Shown: positions 52,304-61,249, counted from the stretch's first letter. The stretch: 64,000 nucleotides of DNA from Pseudomonas sp. (GCF_030684895.1 NZ_JAUXXP010000090.1:124001-188000); one strand, 5' to 3'. Numbers and translations are program-made. Notes: generated from the letters alone by a model not told the origin.

Positions 52304-54707
52304 CCCAGTACAAATTGTGCTGAACTCGCAAAATTATGTTCAGCGCGTCGAAACCCAACCTGGCGGAAAAAATACCGATTTCTTTGCCGGTCGTGATGGT
52401 GATTTCATTGAGCACAAAACACAACTGGCCAATTCTATCGGAACCATGCTTCCTGGAGCACTGCACGACTCACCATTGGTATATGCGCACGTAGAACTTC
52501 AGGAGCGAGCATGGGCCAAAAGTCACCGCCCCACCCTACAGGTTTTCCCTAGAAAAAAAATCAGATCAACAAGTGGCAACCAGCTGGGGACGCTGATAGT
52601 CGAATTAACACCAAAAGACCTGAAAGATATTCAGGATAAAATATTATCCGCCGAAGATCAGACAAAATGGGTAATAGACGAGAAAAGTGGAAAGCCTACA
52701 CCCAAGCCGAGCAGACTTCGGAGCGAAGTTGGTGCAATAAAAGAAATTCGAATTTATTCGAACCATGACAGGCGAAAATTCAGCATTGAGCAGGCAGTAA
52801 AATGGCTGGCCGACCCTCGAACCGGAGGCGCTTACTATGTTGAAAGCTTTGTTTTAGCGCATGAATCTGAAGACTCGCAAAATCCAGCACGATCCGCACT
52901 TGCAGAAAAACTAATACTCCAATTTAAACAAGGCCTTAACTCGTTACAATTACCTATAATTGTCAGCACTATAAAAACAGAGTGGGCTAAAAACGTACTT
53001 TTTGTCATACAGCTTCCTGAAGCAGAAAAGCAGAATATTGACATCCATAACAAATTAATCAGCTACATAGACTCGCACCCCGCAGTCCGCGCAGTCTTGC
53101 TGCCCCCCATTCTACAATCAGCACAGATGAATAGTGATGAGAAGGAAGCCATCAGTTTTCCTTCCGCTGACGACAATAGTTCGTACCCTTTGGTTGGGAT
53201 TATTGATACTGGCGTAGCCGAAATCGGAGTTTTGTCACCGTGGCGAGCTGGTGGAGTAGATTTTATAGACCAGTCACTTCAAGACACGTCCCACGGAACG
53301 TTTATTGCTGGCCTGATTGCTGGCAGCAAACACTTAAACACCGGAATCGAGTTCGAAGAATCCGAGTGTAAATTTTACGACATAGGAATCCACCCGACCT
53401 ACGACTACGAAAGTTACTACCCTCGAGGTTTTTTTGACTTTCTTGAGCAGCTAGATACAGAACTAGAGGAAGCTATAAAAGCAGGTGTCAGGATATTCAA
53501 CATGAGCCTGTCTGTTACGCTACCAGTCGAAGATGGCAGCTATAGTCTATTTGCAAACATTCTTGACCAGATGGCTGACAAGCATGATGTTATTTTTGTA
53601 TTACCCTCTGGAAACCTTGACGGCCTTACCTCAAGAGACGAATGGCCTGAAGGCGATGAGAACTGCCTTAAGTTCCTAGCCGAATATAGACACCAAGGGA
53701 AAGATCGCATTTTTCAGCCCGCCGACAGTGTCCGCTCAATAACAGTTGGCGCGCTAGACCCAGCATGTCCGAAAGGGCAACTTAAACCTTCACGTTACAC
53801 TAGACGCGGCCCGGGCCCCTCTCTCGGTTCAAAACCTGATGTGGCACACATAGGGGGCAAGCTTGACGATGATCACGGCCTATACTCTCTTACTCCAAGA
53901 GGAGGCGTATCATCCAACTGCGGCACAAGCTTTGCGTCTCCCTTAGTGGCAAAAACGCTCGCAACTCTAGACCATTCAATTGAAGGGTATATTCAACGTG
54001 AAGCATTAACTGCTTTGCTTCTCCATAATTCTACTGTGCCGAAATTCTTAAACAGCAAGAAACTTTCGAGAATTGCAAAAGATTTTGTAGGCACAGGCAT
54101 CCCCAAAGCAGCGTCGCCTGCTCTCGCCATTGATGATCACCAAATAACATTAGTTTTCAACGGAGTTTTACTACCTGGCCATGAGCTAATTTTCGATTTC
54201 GCTTGGCCTGCATGCCTGGTTAATGATGGGAAGTGCAGCGGAAAAGTCAAAGTAACAACAGTTTATCGCCCACCGATAGACAGAAATTTTGGCGCGGAAT
54301 TTATCTTAGCCAATGTCGATACATGGCTGCGGCAAGAAATAATCGACAAAGACACTGGCGAAATTTCGTTTAAAAACCGTCTGAAGGGCGATACAGACAA
54401 AAGCATTGAGAAAGAACGAATCGCTCATGGCGCTAAATGGTGGCCTGTAAAGAGTTCTGACACTACATTCAGTCGTGGTGTCGGAGAGTCCTCCCAGTGG
54501 AGACTGGTATTGGAGTCGCTAGCGCGTAGCGGATATGCGCTGCCAGAAGAAGGGATACACTTTTCTACGGTAATCACGATTAGCGACCCCTCTGGAAAAG
54601 GGAACGTGTTTAACGAAACAAGGCAACAGCTTCAGGCTTCCGGAGTCGAAATATCCGACATTCGCAGCGCTCTTAGCTCGCGTTTACGCCCGACTTCTCG
54701 AAACTAA
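52293..54707 (+). CDS. S8 subtilisin-like serine protease of an IetAS-type system (IetS-like)
   Basis: 804 residues. The subtilisin triad is intact: Asp305 in 'LVGIIDTGVAEI', His334 in 'DTSHGTFIAGLIAG' and Ser546 in 'NCGTSFASPLVAKT'. The oxyanion-region 'FVLPSGNLDG' is also present. About 300 N-terminal residues ('LNSQNYVQRVETQPGGKNTD...') and a 230-residue C-terminal domain flank the catalytic core. There is no signal peptide, so this is an intracellular protease, matching IetS. In the plasmid system the protease is toxic and the ATPase counteracts it; in defence, infection is presumed to release or activate it. GGGAGGCGG precedes the ATG and the start lies inside ietA. An eight-A run at 52553-52560 is a slippage-prone site. 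Confidence 0.88.
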   Translation: MANNPVQIVLNSQNYVQRVETQPGGKNTDFFAGRDGDFIEHKTQLANSIGTMLPGALHDSPLVYAHVELQERAWAKSHRPTLQVFPRKKIRSTSGNQLGTLIVELTPKDLKDIQDKILSAEDQTKWVIDEKSGKPTPKPSRLRSEVGAIKEIRIYSNHDRRKFSIEQAVKWLADPRTGGAYYVESFVLAHESEDSQNPARSALAEKLILQFKQGLNSLQLPIIVSTIKTEWAKNVLFVIQLPEAEKQNIDIHNKLISYIDSHPAVRAVLLPPILQSAQMNSDEKEAISFPSADDNSSYPLVGIIDTGVAEIGVLSPWRAGGVDFIDQSLQDTSHGTFIAGLIAGSKHLNTGIEFEESECKFYDIGIHPTYDYESYYPRGFFDFLEQLDTELEEAIKAGVRIFNMSLSVTLPVEDGSYSLFANILDQMADKHDVIFVLPSGNLDGLTSRDEWPEGDENCLKFLAEYRHQGKDRIFQPADSVRSITVGALDPACPKGQLKPSRYTRRGPGPSLGSKPDVAHIGGKLDDDHGLYSLTPRGGVSSNCGTSFASPLVAKTLATLDHSIEGYIQREALTALLLHNSTVPKFLNSKKLSRIAKDFVGTGIPKAASPALAIDDHQITLVFNGVLLPGHELIFDFAWPACLVNDGKCSGKVKVTTVYRPPIDRNFGAEFILANVDTWLRQEIIDKDTGEISFKNRLKGDTDKSIEKERIAHGAKWWPVKSSDTTFSRGVGESSQWRLVLESLARSGYALPEEGIHFSTVITISDPSGKGNVFNETRQQLQASGVEISDIRSALSSRLRPTSRN

Positions 54708-54724
54708 TATATATGGCTGTATAT

Positions 54725-54756
54725 ATGGTGGAGCCCTCAATGGCGGGCACCACCAT
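54725..54756. terminator. Hairpin after the IetS-like gene
   Basis: ATGGTGGAGCCC and GGGCACCACCAT form a stem with one A-A mismatch around TCAATGGC. It lies 18 bases past the protease stop, between convergent genes. No T-run follows, so a role as terminator is probable but not certain. Confidence 0.55.
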
Positions 54757-54824
54757 AATCATCTTATAGGCCAACGCATTTAGACGAACAAGTTGATAGA
54801 TTAATTTTCTATCGCCTAACCCCA

Positions 54825-55193
54825 TCATTTGCGGCCCATACCGTTATTATGTGCATGAACTATGTGCCACCGCACTTGACTCAAACGGTGTTGAATCAAC
54901 TCCCTATAATCTTCTGGGCTCAGGGGAGCCTTACGCTTGTGACGACGCTGGTTGCAAACAAGACAAGCCGCAACAATGTTACTCCGCCCATCCCCTCCCC
55001 CATCTTGCCGGGCAAGCAGATGCTCAGCAGTGCATTGGAACTGCCTGGCCTGGCCAAGTGTGATGCCGTGAAGGCGAGCGAACTGCTCGATGGAGCCTCG
55101 CCACATTGGAAAGTCGCAGTAATAGCAACGACCACCTTGGCGCTCGAAGGCTGTAGAGCGGGATTTGATGAGGGTTTTCGATTGAGTAGGCAC
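54825..55193 (-). CDS. HNH endonuclease domain protein
   Basis: 122 residues. The HNH signature: a zinc-binding 'GGRCYYCDFPMW', then 'CTAEHLLARQDGGGDGRSNI' with the catalytic His, and 'VAACLVCNQRRHKRK' with the second Cys pair and the HNH Asn/His. It resembles McrA-like or phage-encoded small HNH nucleases. It is the only reverse-strand gene inside the island core and converges on the IetS-like gene. A role as a stand-alone restriction or defence nuclease is plausible; a remnant of a mobile element is equally possible. Gene length and composition are intermediate between the AT-rich IetAS genes and the GC-rich hsd genes. Confidence 0.85.
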   Translation of the reverse strand: MPTQSKTLIKSRSTAFERQGGRCYYCDFPMWRGSIEQFARLHGITLGQARQFQCTAEHLLARQDGGGDGRSNIVAACLVCNQRRHKRKAPLSPEDYRELIQHRLSQVRWHIVHAHNNGMGRK

Positions 55194-55475
55194 GGCGGCC
55201 TCCTAATAAATTAAGGAAGTCCGCTGTGCTCTTCTGAGCTACACACGGTGCCAGTCGAGTCACTCGTACTGGCCCAACATCGGCCCTTCTGGGTCTCGAC
55301 AGGCGAAATCTACTCCCGCCAGCTCCTGATAGGCAAGCCCTCGAACTTTAGCCGCTAAAATCTGACCGTCTCACCAGCCCCCAATCAACACCAAACAAGG
55401 TACATTTACGCCCATCGAGCACGATCAGCAGTGCCGGAATGGAGCGACCAGACCGGCTTGAAGGGAATTGGGGTT
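55194..55475. other. Divergent intergenic region HNH gene / hsdR
   Basis: 282 bases without a supportable gene. It should hold the promoters of the HNH gene and of the hsdRMS operon. I see no clear operator. Confidence 0.45.
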
Positions 55476-57833
55476 ATGGATAAAAAGTCGCTTTCCGAGC
55501 GGGACATCTGCAGCAAGTACATCGTCCCTGCCGTCCTGCAGGCTGGCTGGGACATGCACAAACAGGTGCGCGAGGAAGTCAGCTTTACCAAGGGCCGCAT
55601 CATCGTGCGGGGCAAGCTGCACAGCCGTGGCGAATCCCGCCGGGCCGACTTCATCCTCTACCACCAGGCCAACCTGCCCATCGCAGTGATTGAGGTGAAG
55701 GACAACAAACACTCCGTAGGCTCTGGTATGCAGCAGGCTCTGGGCTATGCCGAGGCGTTGGATGTGCCGTTCGTGTTCTCCAGCAATGGCGATGGTTTTC
55801 TGTTCCATGACCGTAGCGGCACTGGTAGCAAGGTAGAAACCGAACTGAGCCTCGACCAGTTCCCCGGCCCGGATGGACTGTGGCAGCGCTACTGCCAATG
55901 GAAAGGCCTGGACGACCAGGCTCAGCACAAGATCGAAGCGCCCTACTACGATGATGGCTCCGGGCGCATGCCACGCTACTACCAGATGAACGCCATCAAC
56001 CGTACGGTCGAAGCCGTGGCACGCGGGCAGGATCGCGTGCTTCTGGTCATGGCTACCGGCACCGGCAAAACCTACACCGCCTTTCAGATCATCTGGCGGC
56101 TGTGGAAATCCAAGCAGAAGAAACGCATCCTCTTCCTAGCAGACCGCAACATCCTGGTCGACCAGACTAAGAACAACGACTTCAAGCCCTTCGGCCAGGC
56201 GATGACCAAGATCGCCAAACGCCAGATTGACACCTCCTACGAGATCTACCTGTCGCTCTATCAGGCCGTCACCGGCACTGAAGAAGAGATGAACATCTAC
56301 AAACAGTTCTCTCGCGACTTCTTCGACCTGATCGTGATCGACGAATGCCACCGGGGCAGCGCCGCTGAGGATTCCACTTGGCGCGAGGTTCTCGACTATT
56401 TCTCCAACGCTACCCACGTTGGCCTCACCGCCACACCGAAGGAAACCAAGGAGGTGTCCAGCATCACCTACTTCGGTGAGCCAGTGTACAGCTACACTTT
56501 GAAGCAAGGCATCGAAGACGGCTTTCTCGCGCCCTACAAAGTCGTGCGCATCGACTTCGATAAAGACCTGCAAGGCTGGCGGCCGCCCAAGGGCATGCTC
56601 GACAAAAATCGCGAACTGATCGAAGACCGCATCTACAACCTCAGGGACATGGATCGCACCCTGGTCATCGAAGCGCGCACCCAACTGGTCGCGCAGAAGG
56701 TCACTGAGTTCCTCAAGGCCACCGATCCATTACAGAAAACCATCGTTTTCTGCGACGACATCAACCACGCCGAGCGCATGCGCCAGGCCCTGGTCAACCT
56801 CAACCCCGAGCGCGTGGCCGAGAACCGCAAATACGTGATGCGCATCACCGGCGATGACCAGGAAGGTAAGGCCGAACTGGATAACTTCATCAACCCGGAG
56901 GCGCGCTATCCGGTTATCGCCACCACCAGCAAGCTGATGACCACCGGCGTCGATGCACAAACCTGCAAGCTGATTGTGCTCGACCAGCATATTAAATCCA
57001 TGACCGAGTTCAAGCAGATCATCGGCCGTGGCACCCGCATCAACGAGGATTACGGCAAGTACTGGTTTACCATCATGGACTTCAAAAAGGCCACCGAGCT
57101 GTTTGCCGACCCGGCCTTCGACGGTGACCCGGTGGTGGTTTACGCCCCTGAAGGTGACGACTCCCCCGTACCGCCGGACAGCCCCCTGGCCGATGAAGAC
57201 GGCATCACTACAGGCCCCGATGATGACCTGGAGTTTACCGGCGAGGAAGAGTGCAAGAAACGCATCAAGTACATCATCGACGGCATCCCCATGTACGTTA
57301 TCGCCGAGCGTGTACAGTACTACGGCCCGGATGGACGGCTGATCACCGAATCGCTGCACGACTACACCCGCGCCTGCGTGCAAAAACAGTTCGCCTCGCT
57401 GGATGACTTCCTACGCCGCTGGAGTGAAGCCGAGCAGAAGAAAGCCATCATCGACGAAATGGCCGCCCAGGGCGTGATGTGGGAAGCCCTGGCCGACGAA
57501 GTAGAAAAGAAGCAGGGCAAGACCCTCGACCCGTTCGACCTGATCTGTCACGTCGCTTTCGACCAACCCGTCCTAAGCCGCCGCGAACGAGCAGAGCAGG
57601 TGAAAAAACGCAACTATTTCGCCAAGTATTCTGGCGCAGCACGCCAGGTACTCGAAGCCCTGCTGGATAAATACGCCGATACCGGCATCGAGCATATCGA
57701 GGACATCAAAATCCTCCAGCTCGCCCCCTTCAGCCAGATCGGTGCGCCCATCGAACTGGTTAAAGCATTTGGCGGCAAGGCCGGTTACATCAAGGCCATC
57801 CATGAGCTGGAAGACGAGCTTTACATCAGTTAG
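55476..57833 (+). CDS. hsdR: Type I restriction enzyme R subunit (EcoEI/EcoAI type)
   Basis: 785 residues. The N-terminal PD-(D/E)XK nuclease shows 'RRADFILYHQANLPIAVIEVKDNK' with Asp and Glu-x-Lys. The superfamily 2 translocase follows: Walker A 'MATGTGKTYTAFQIIWRLW', DEAD-box 'LIVIDECHRGSAAEDSTW', 'VGLTATPKETKEV' and motif VI 'QIIGRGTRINEDYGKYW'. It cuts unmodified DNA after translocation, in complex with HsdM and HsdS. Length and motif wording match the type IB family of EcoAI/EcoEI. The ATG at 55476 has AAGGGAATTGGGG upstream. First gene of the operon, GC-rich compared with its neighbours on either side, so probably a separate acquisition. Confidence 0.95.
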   Translation: MDKKSLSERDICSKYIVPAVLQAGWDMHKQVREEVSFTKGRIIVRGKLHSRGESRRADFILYHQANLPIAVIEVKDNKHSVGSGMQQALGYAEALDVPFVFSSNGDGFLFHDRSGTGSKVETELSLDQFPGPDGLWQRYCQWKGLDDQAQHKIEAPYYDDGSGRMPRYYQMNAINRTVEAVARGQDRVLLVMATGTGKTYTAFQIIWRLWKSKQKKRILFLADRNILVDQTKNNDFKPFGQAMTKIAKRQIDTSYEIYLSLYQAVTGTEEEMNIYKQFSRDFFDLIVIDECHRGSAAEDSTWREVLDYFSNATHVGLTATPKETKEVSSITYFGEPVYSYTLKQGIEDGFLAPYKVVRIDFDKDLQGWRPPKGMLDKNRELIEDRIYNLRDMDRTLVIEARTQLVAQKVTEFLKATDPLQKTIVFCDDINHAERMRQALVNLNPERVAENRKYVMRITGDDQEGKAELDNFINPEARYPVIATTSKLMTTGVDAQTCKLIVLDQHIKSMTEFKQIIGRGTRINEDYGKYWFTIMDFKKATELFADPAFDGDPVVVYAPEGDDSPVPPDSPLADEDGITTGPDDDLEFTGEEECKKRIKYIIDGIPMYVIAERVQYYGPDGRLITESLHDYTRACVQKQFASLDDFLRRWSEAEQKKAIIDEMAAQGVMWEALADEVEKKQGKTLDPFDLICHVAFDQPVLSRRERAEQVKKRNYFAKYSGAARQVLEALLDKYADTGIEHIEDIKILQLAPFSQIGAPIELVKAFGGKAGYIKAIHELEDELYIS

Positions 57834-57842
57834 CCGAGCTCT

Positions 57843-57876
57843 TGTAGGTTAGCCGCGTAGCGGCGTAACCCACCAA
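57843..57876. repeat. REP-like hairpin inside the hsd operon
   Basis: TGTAGGTTAGCCGCGTAGCG followed by GCGTAACCCACCAAC gives an imperfect hairpin between hsdR and hsdM. It is the same 'gtaggtt...aaccc' family seen at 2948, 12852 and 35241 in core DNA. Its presence inside a foreign operon suggests the operon has resided in Pseudomonas for some time. Confidence 0.6.
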
Positions 57877-57928
57877 CAGCCAACCCCATTTCAATCCCCC
57901 GCGTTGCCACACCTGCCGAGAATTCGTT

Positions 57929-59398
57929 ATGTCCATCAGCTCAACCATCAAATCCATCCAGGACATCATGCGCAAAGACGTTGGTGTCGATGGCGACGCC
58001 CAGCGCATCGGCCAGTTGGTCTGGCTGCTCTTCCTAAAGATCTTCGATGACCGCGAGCAGGAATGGGAGTTGATGGACGACAGCTACCGCTCGCCCATTC
58101 CCGACAGCTGCCGCTGGCGCACCTGGGCCGCCAACCCGGAAGGCATGACCGGAGATGCCCTGAAGGACTTTATCGACAACAACCTGTTCCCCCAGCTACA
58201 AAACCTGCATGAGTACAGCAACACGCCATCGGCCTTCGTGGTACGCAGCGTGTTTGAAGATGCCTACAACTATATGAAGTCCGGCCAGCTGCTGCGCCAA
58301 GTGATCAACAAGATTCAGGAAGGCGTGGACTTCAACAAAGCCCAGGAGCGCCACGAGTTCGGCAACCTTTACGAGCAACTGCTGCGCGACCTGCAGAACG
58401 CCGGCAACGCCGGTGAGTTCTATACCCCGCGCCCGGTCACCGAGTTTATGGTGCGCATGGTCGATCCCAAGCTGGGCGAAAAGGTCATGGATCCGGCCTG
58501 CGGCACTGGCGGCTTTCTCACCTGCGCCATCGAACACAAGCGCAGCCGCTATGTAAAAACCGCTGAGGATGAACGCACCCTGCAGGCCAGCATCTTCGGC
58601 GTAGAAAAAAAGCCGCTGCCGCACCTGTTGGCCACCACCAATATGATCCTGCACGGCATCGAAGTGCCCAGCCAGATCCGCCGCGACAACACCCTGAGCA
58701 AACCGCTGATCAGCTGGGGGCCGAGCGAGCGCATGCACTGCATCGTTGCCAACCCACCATTCGGCGGCATGGAAGAAGACGGCATCGAAACCAACTTTCC
58801 CGCAGCCTTCCGCACCCGCGAGACAGCAGACCTATTTCTGGTGCTGATCATGCAGCTGCTCAATGACGGTGGCCGCGCCGCCGTGGTGCTGCCTGATGGC
58901 TTTCTGTTTGGCGAAGGCATCAAAAGCCGCATCAAGGAAAAGCTGCTCACCGAGTGCAATCTGCATACCATCGTTCGTCTGCCCAACGGCGTGTTCAACC
59001 CCTACACCGGCATCAAGACCAACTTGCTGTTCTTCACGAAAGGCATGCCAACCCAACAGGTGTGGTTCTACGAACACCAGTACCCGGCCGGAGTAAAGAA
59101 CTACTCAAAAACTCGCCCCATGCGTATCGAAGAATTCGCCGCAGAAGAAGCCTGGTGGGGCAACGAAGCCAATGGCTTTGCCGCACGGGTGGAAGGCGAG
59201 TTTGCCTGGAAGGTCAGCGTTGAGGAGTTGCAAGCGCGCAACTGGAACCTCGATTGCAAAAACCCGCATATCGGCGAGCAGATCAGCCATGACCCGGACG
59301 AACTGCTGCGCAACTACGCCACCTTGCAAGGCGAGATCAACGACCTGCGCAGTCAGCTCAAAGCCGTGCTGGCCGAAGCCCTGGAGCGTCAGATATGA
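57929..59398 (+). CDS. hsdM: Type I restriction-modification system M subunit (N6-adenine methyltransferase)
   Basis: 489 residues. An N-terminal HsdM_N helical domain ('SSTIKSIQDIMRKDVGVDGD') precedes the methyltransferase: motif I 'VMDPACGTGGFLTCAIEHKR' (SAM binding) and motif IV 'CIVANPPFGGMEEDGIE', which is the N6-adenine signature NPPF. Target-recognition supporting segments 'FYTPRPVTEFMVRMVDPKLG' and 'RLPNGVFNPYTGIKTNLLFF' follow. It methylates adenine at the host sequence set by HsdS. Start at MSISSTIKSIQ; it follows hsdR after 95 bases and overlaps hsdS by 4 (ATGA). All residues expected for activity are visible. Confidence 0.96.
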   Translation: MSISSTIKSIQDIMRKDVGVDGDAQRIGQLVWLLFLKIFDDREQEWELMDDSYRSPIPDSCRWRTWAANPEGMTGDALKDFIDNNLFPQLQNLHEYSNTPSAFVVRSVFEDAYNYMKSGQLLRQVINKIQEGVDFNKAQERHEFGNLYEQLLRDLQNAGNAGEFYTPRPVTEFMVRMVDPKLGEKVMDPACGTGGFLTCAIEHKRSRYVKTAEDERTLQASIFGVEKKPLPHLLATTNMILHGIEVPSQIRRDNTLSKPLISWGPSERMHCIVANPPFGGMEEDGIETNFPAAFRTRETADLFLVLIMQLLNDGGRAAVVLPDGFLFGEGIKSRIKEKLLTECNLHTIVRLPNGVFNPYTGIKTNLLFFTKGMPTQQVWFYEHQYPAGVKNYSKTRPMRIEEFAAEEAWWGNEANGFAARVEGEFAWKVSVEELQARNWNLDCKNPHIGEQISHDPDELLRNYATLQGEINDLRSQLKAVLAEALERQI

Positions 59399-61065
59399 CG
59401 GCGTTACTGACCGACAATCTGCCACTGCTGGCCGGTGCACCCAATGGCATCAAAAAACTGCGTGAGTTAATTCTGGAATTGGCGGTGCGCGGCAAGTTGG
59501 TGCCGCAAGATCCCAGCGATGAGCCGGCCAGTGAATTGCTTAAGCGGATTGCAGAAGAGAAGTCGCGGTTATTGACCGCGGGTAAAAAGTTAAAGCATCA
59601 GGCTGAAATAAGTAAGCAGGAGCAACCATTTTCTGTGCCTGTTACCTGGAGCTGGGTGCGCCTTGGAAGTTGTCTTGAGATGATCAATGGGCGCGCATTC
59701 AAGCCCACAGAATGGATAGCGGCGGGCCTTCCTATTGTCAGGATCCAAAACCTGAATAAACCAGATGCGCCGTTTAACTATTGCAATCCAGATGCTGTCG
59801 ATGATCGCCATGTCATCGACACAGGAACAATACTCATCAGCTGGTCAGGCACACCCGGGACTTCATTTGGGGCGTTCATTTGGGAACGAGGAAAAGCGGC
59901 TTTAAACCAGCATATCTTTTCTTGCTTTCAAGTAGGCGACGCATTTTTCGACAAGTTTCTAAAACTGGCAATTAATACTCGCTTAGAAGAACTGATTGCT
60001 AAAGCTCATGGTGGAGTGGGACTTCAGCATGTCACGAAAGGCAAGCTAGAGGCACTTACTCTCGTCTTGCCCCCACTCGCCGAACAACACCGCATCGTCG
60101 CCAAAGTCGATGAGCTGATGGCCCTGTGCGACCGCCTGGAAGCCCACCAGTCAGACGCCGAAAGCGCCCACACCCAACTGGTGCAGGCGCTGCTCGACAG
60201 CCTGCCCCAAGCCAGCGACGCCACCGACTTCGCAGCAAACTGGCAACGCCTGGCCGAGCATTTCCACACTCTATTCACTACCGAATCCAGCATCGACGCT
60301 CTCAAACAAACCCTGCTGCAACTGGCAGTGATGGGCAAACTGGTGCCGCAAGACCCCAGCGATGAGTCTGCCAGTGAACTGCTTAGTAGAGCTTGGGAAA
60401 TCAACGTTAAGCTAGAGCGGACACTACCGTCAGAGGCTGGAGGCGATGATGCTGAAAGGTGGTTTGGTATTTCTGCCCCTAAAGGATGGTGTGTTTGTAA
60501 AGTAAGTAATATTGCTGAAGTCAAGCTTGGGAGTACACCCTCAAGAGCAGAATCAAGCTACTGGGGGGGGGACATACCTTGGGTTAGCTCCGGAGAGGTC
60601 GCGGGCACTATCATAGAAAGTACGCGAGAAAGAATTACTCTAGCGGGCCACAAAAACTCAAGCACAGTCATGATTCCTCCCGGTAGCGTATTGATAGCGA
60701 TGATTGGCCAAGGAAAAACGCGGGGGCAGTCTGCTCTTCTAGAAATCGAGGCGTGCACTAACCAGAATGTTGCAGCCTTAATTTTCAATACTGAACTTGT
60801 CGCTTCTCGATATGTCTGGCTGTGGGCGCAGGCTATGTACTCGCTTCACCGTGCAGACGGACATGGCGGCGCACAGCCAGCACTCAATGCGAAGAAAGTT
60901 AAAGCATTTTCATTACCTCTACCCCCAACAGCAGAACAACACCGCATCGTCGCCAAAATCGATCAGCTAATGGCCATCTGCGACCAACTGAAAACCCGAC
61001 TAACCCAGGCTCGCCATCTCAACCAAATAATTGCCAGCACCCTAGTCCAGCAGGCTACAAATTAA
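59395..61065 (+). CDS. hsdS: Type I restriction-modification specificity subunit S
   Basis: 556 residues with two target-recognition domains separated by a conserved helical spacer. Conserved repeats: 'LAVRGKLVPQDPSDEPASEL' near residue 30 and 'LAVMGKLVPQDPSDESASEL' near 310; 'LAEQHRIVAKVDELMALCDR' near 225 and 'TAEQHRIVAKIDQLMAICDQ' near 515. TRD1 and TRD2 between these repeats are AT-richer and divergent, as expected for horizontally exchanged domains. TRD2 contains the usual 'YWGGDIPWV' motif, encoded through a run of nine G at 60563-60571. A perfect 24-base repeat (60082-60105 and 60934-60957) would allow domain recombination. Each TRD should read one half of a bipartite target; the recognised sequence is unknown. 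The ATG overlaps the hsdM stop. Confidence 0.95.
   Translation: MTALLTDNLPLLAGAPNGIKKLRELILELAVRGKLVPQDPSDEPASELLKRIAEEKSRLLTAGKKLKHQAEISKQEQPFSVPVTWSWVRLGSCLEMINGRAFKPTEWIAAGLPIVRIQNLNKPDAPFNYCNPDAVDDRHVIDTGTILISWSGTPGTSFGAFIWERGKAALNQHIFSCFQVGDAFFDKFLKLAINTRLEELIAKAHGGVGLQHVTKGKLEALTLVLPPLAEQHRIVAKVDELMALCDRLEAHQSDAESAHTQLVQALLDSLPQASDATDFAANWQRLAEHFHTLFTTESSIDALKQTLLQLAVMGKLVPQDPSDESASELLSRAWEINVKLERTLPSEAGGDDAERWFGISAPKGWCVCKVSNIAEVKLGSTPSRAESSYWGGDIPWVSSGEVAGTIIESTRERITLAGHKNSSTVMIPPGSVLIAMIGQGKTRGQSALLEIEACTNQNVAALIFNTELVASRYVWLWAQAMYSLHRADGHGGAQPALNAKKVKAFSLPLPPTAEQHRIVAKIDQLMAICDQLKTRLTQARHLNQIIASTLVQQATN
60563..60571 (+). repeat. Nine-G homopolymer in hsdS TRD2
   Basis: Nine consecutive G inside codons TGG GGG GGG GAC of hsdS. 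Slippage by one base would shift the frame within the second target-recognition domain. Such G-tracts drive phase variation in other genera (Neisseria, Campylobacter, Helicobacter). Confidence 0.8.
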
Positions 61066-61249
61066 CCTCTATGCTTTTAGAAATAGTTAATCAGCACAGC
61101 CCAAACACTCTGCAACCCATAGTCTCAGCAACAATCAAGAAACAGCCACCTATATCAAAACTTAAAGGCTCCGCTAGAATAAAATCCGCCCACTTAAAAA
61201 CCATTGAAAACACCCCATTAACGCTCGGGGTTTATGAGCAGCAATAACC
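61066..61249. other. Intergenic region hsdS / Septu-like ATPase
   Basis: 184 AT-rich bases without a gene. A hairpin at 61211-61234 (AACACCCC / GGGGTTT around ATTAACGCTC) lies 15 bases before the ATPase start. The ATPase ATG has only a weak ribosome site. Confidence 0.5.

Noticed and set aside
54849..55214. A 121-residue plus-strand frame opposite the HNH gene
   Set aside because: The minus strand encodes a clear HNH motif with two Cys pairs; the plus-strand frame is its shadow.
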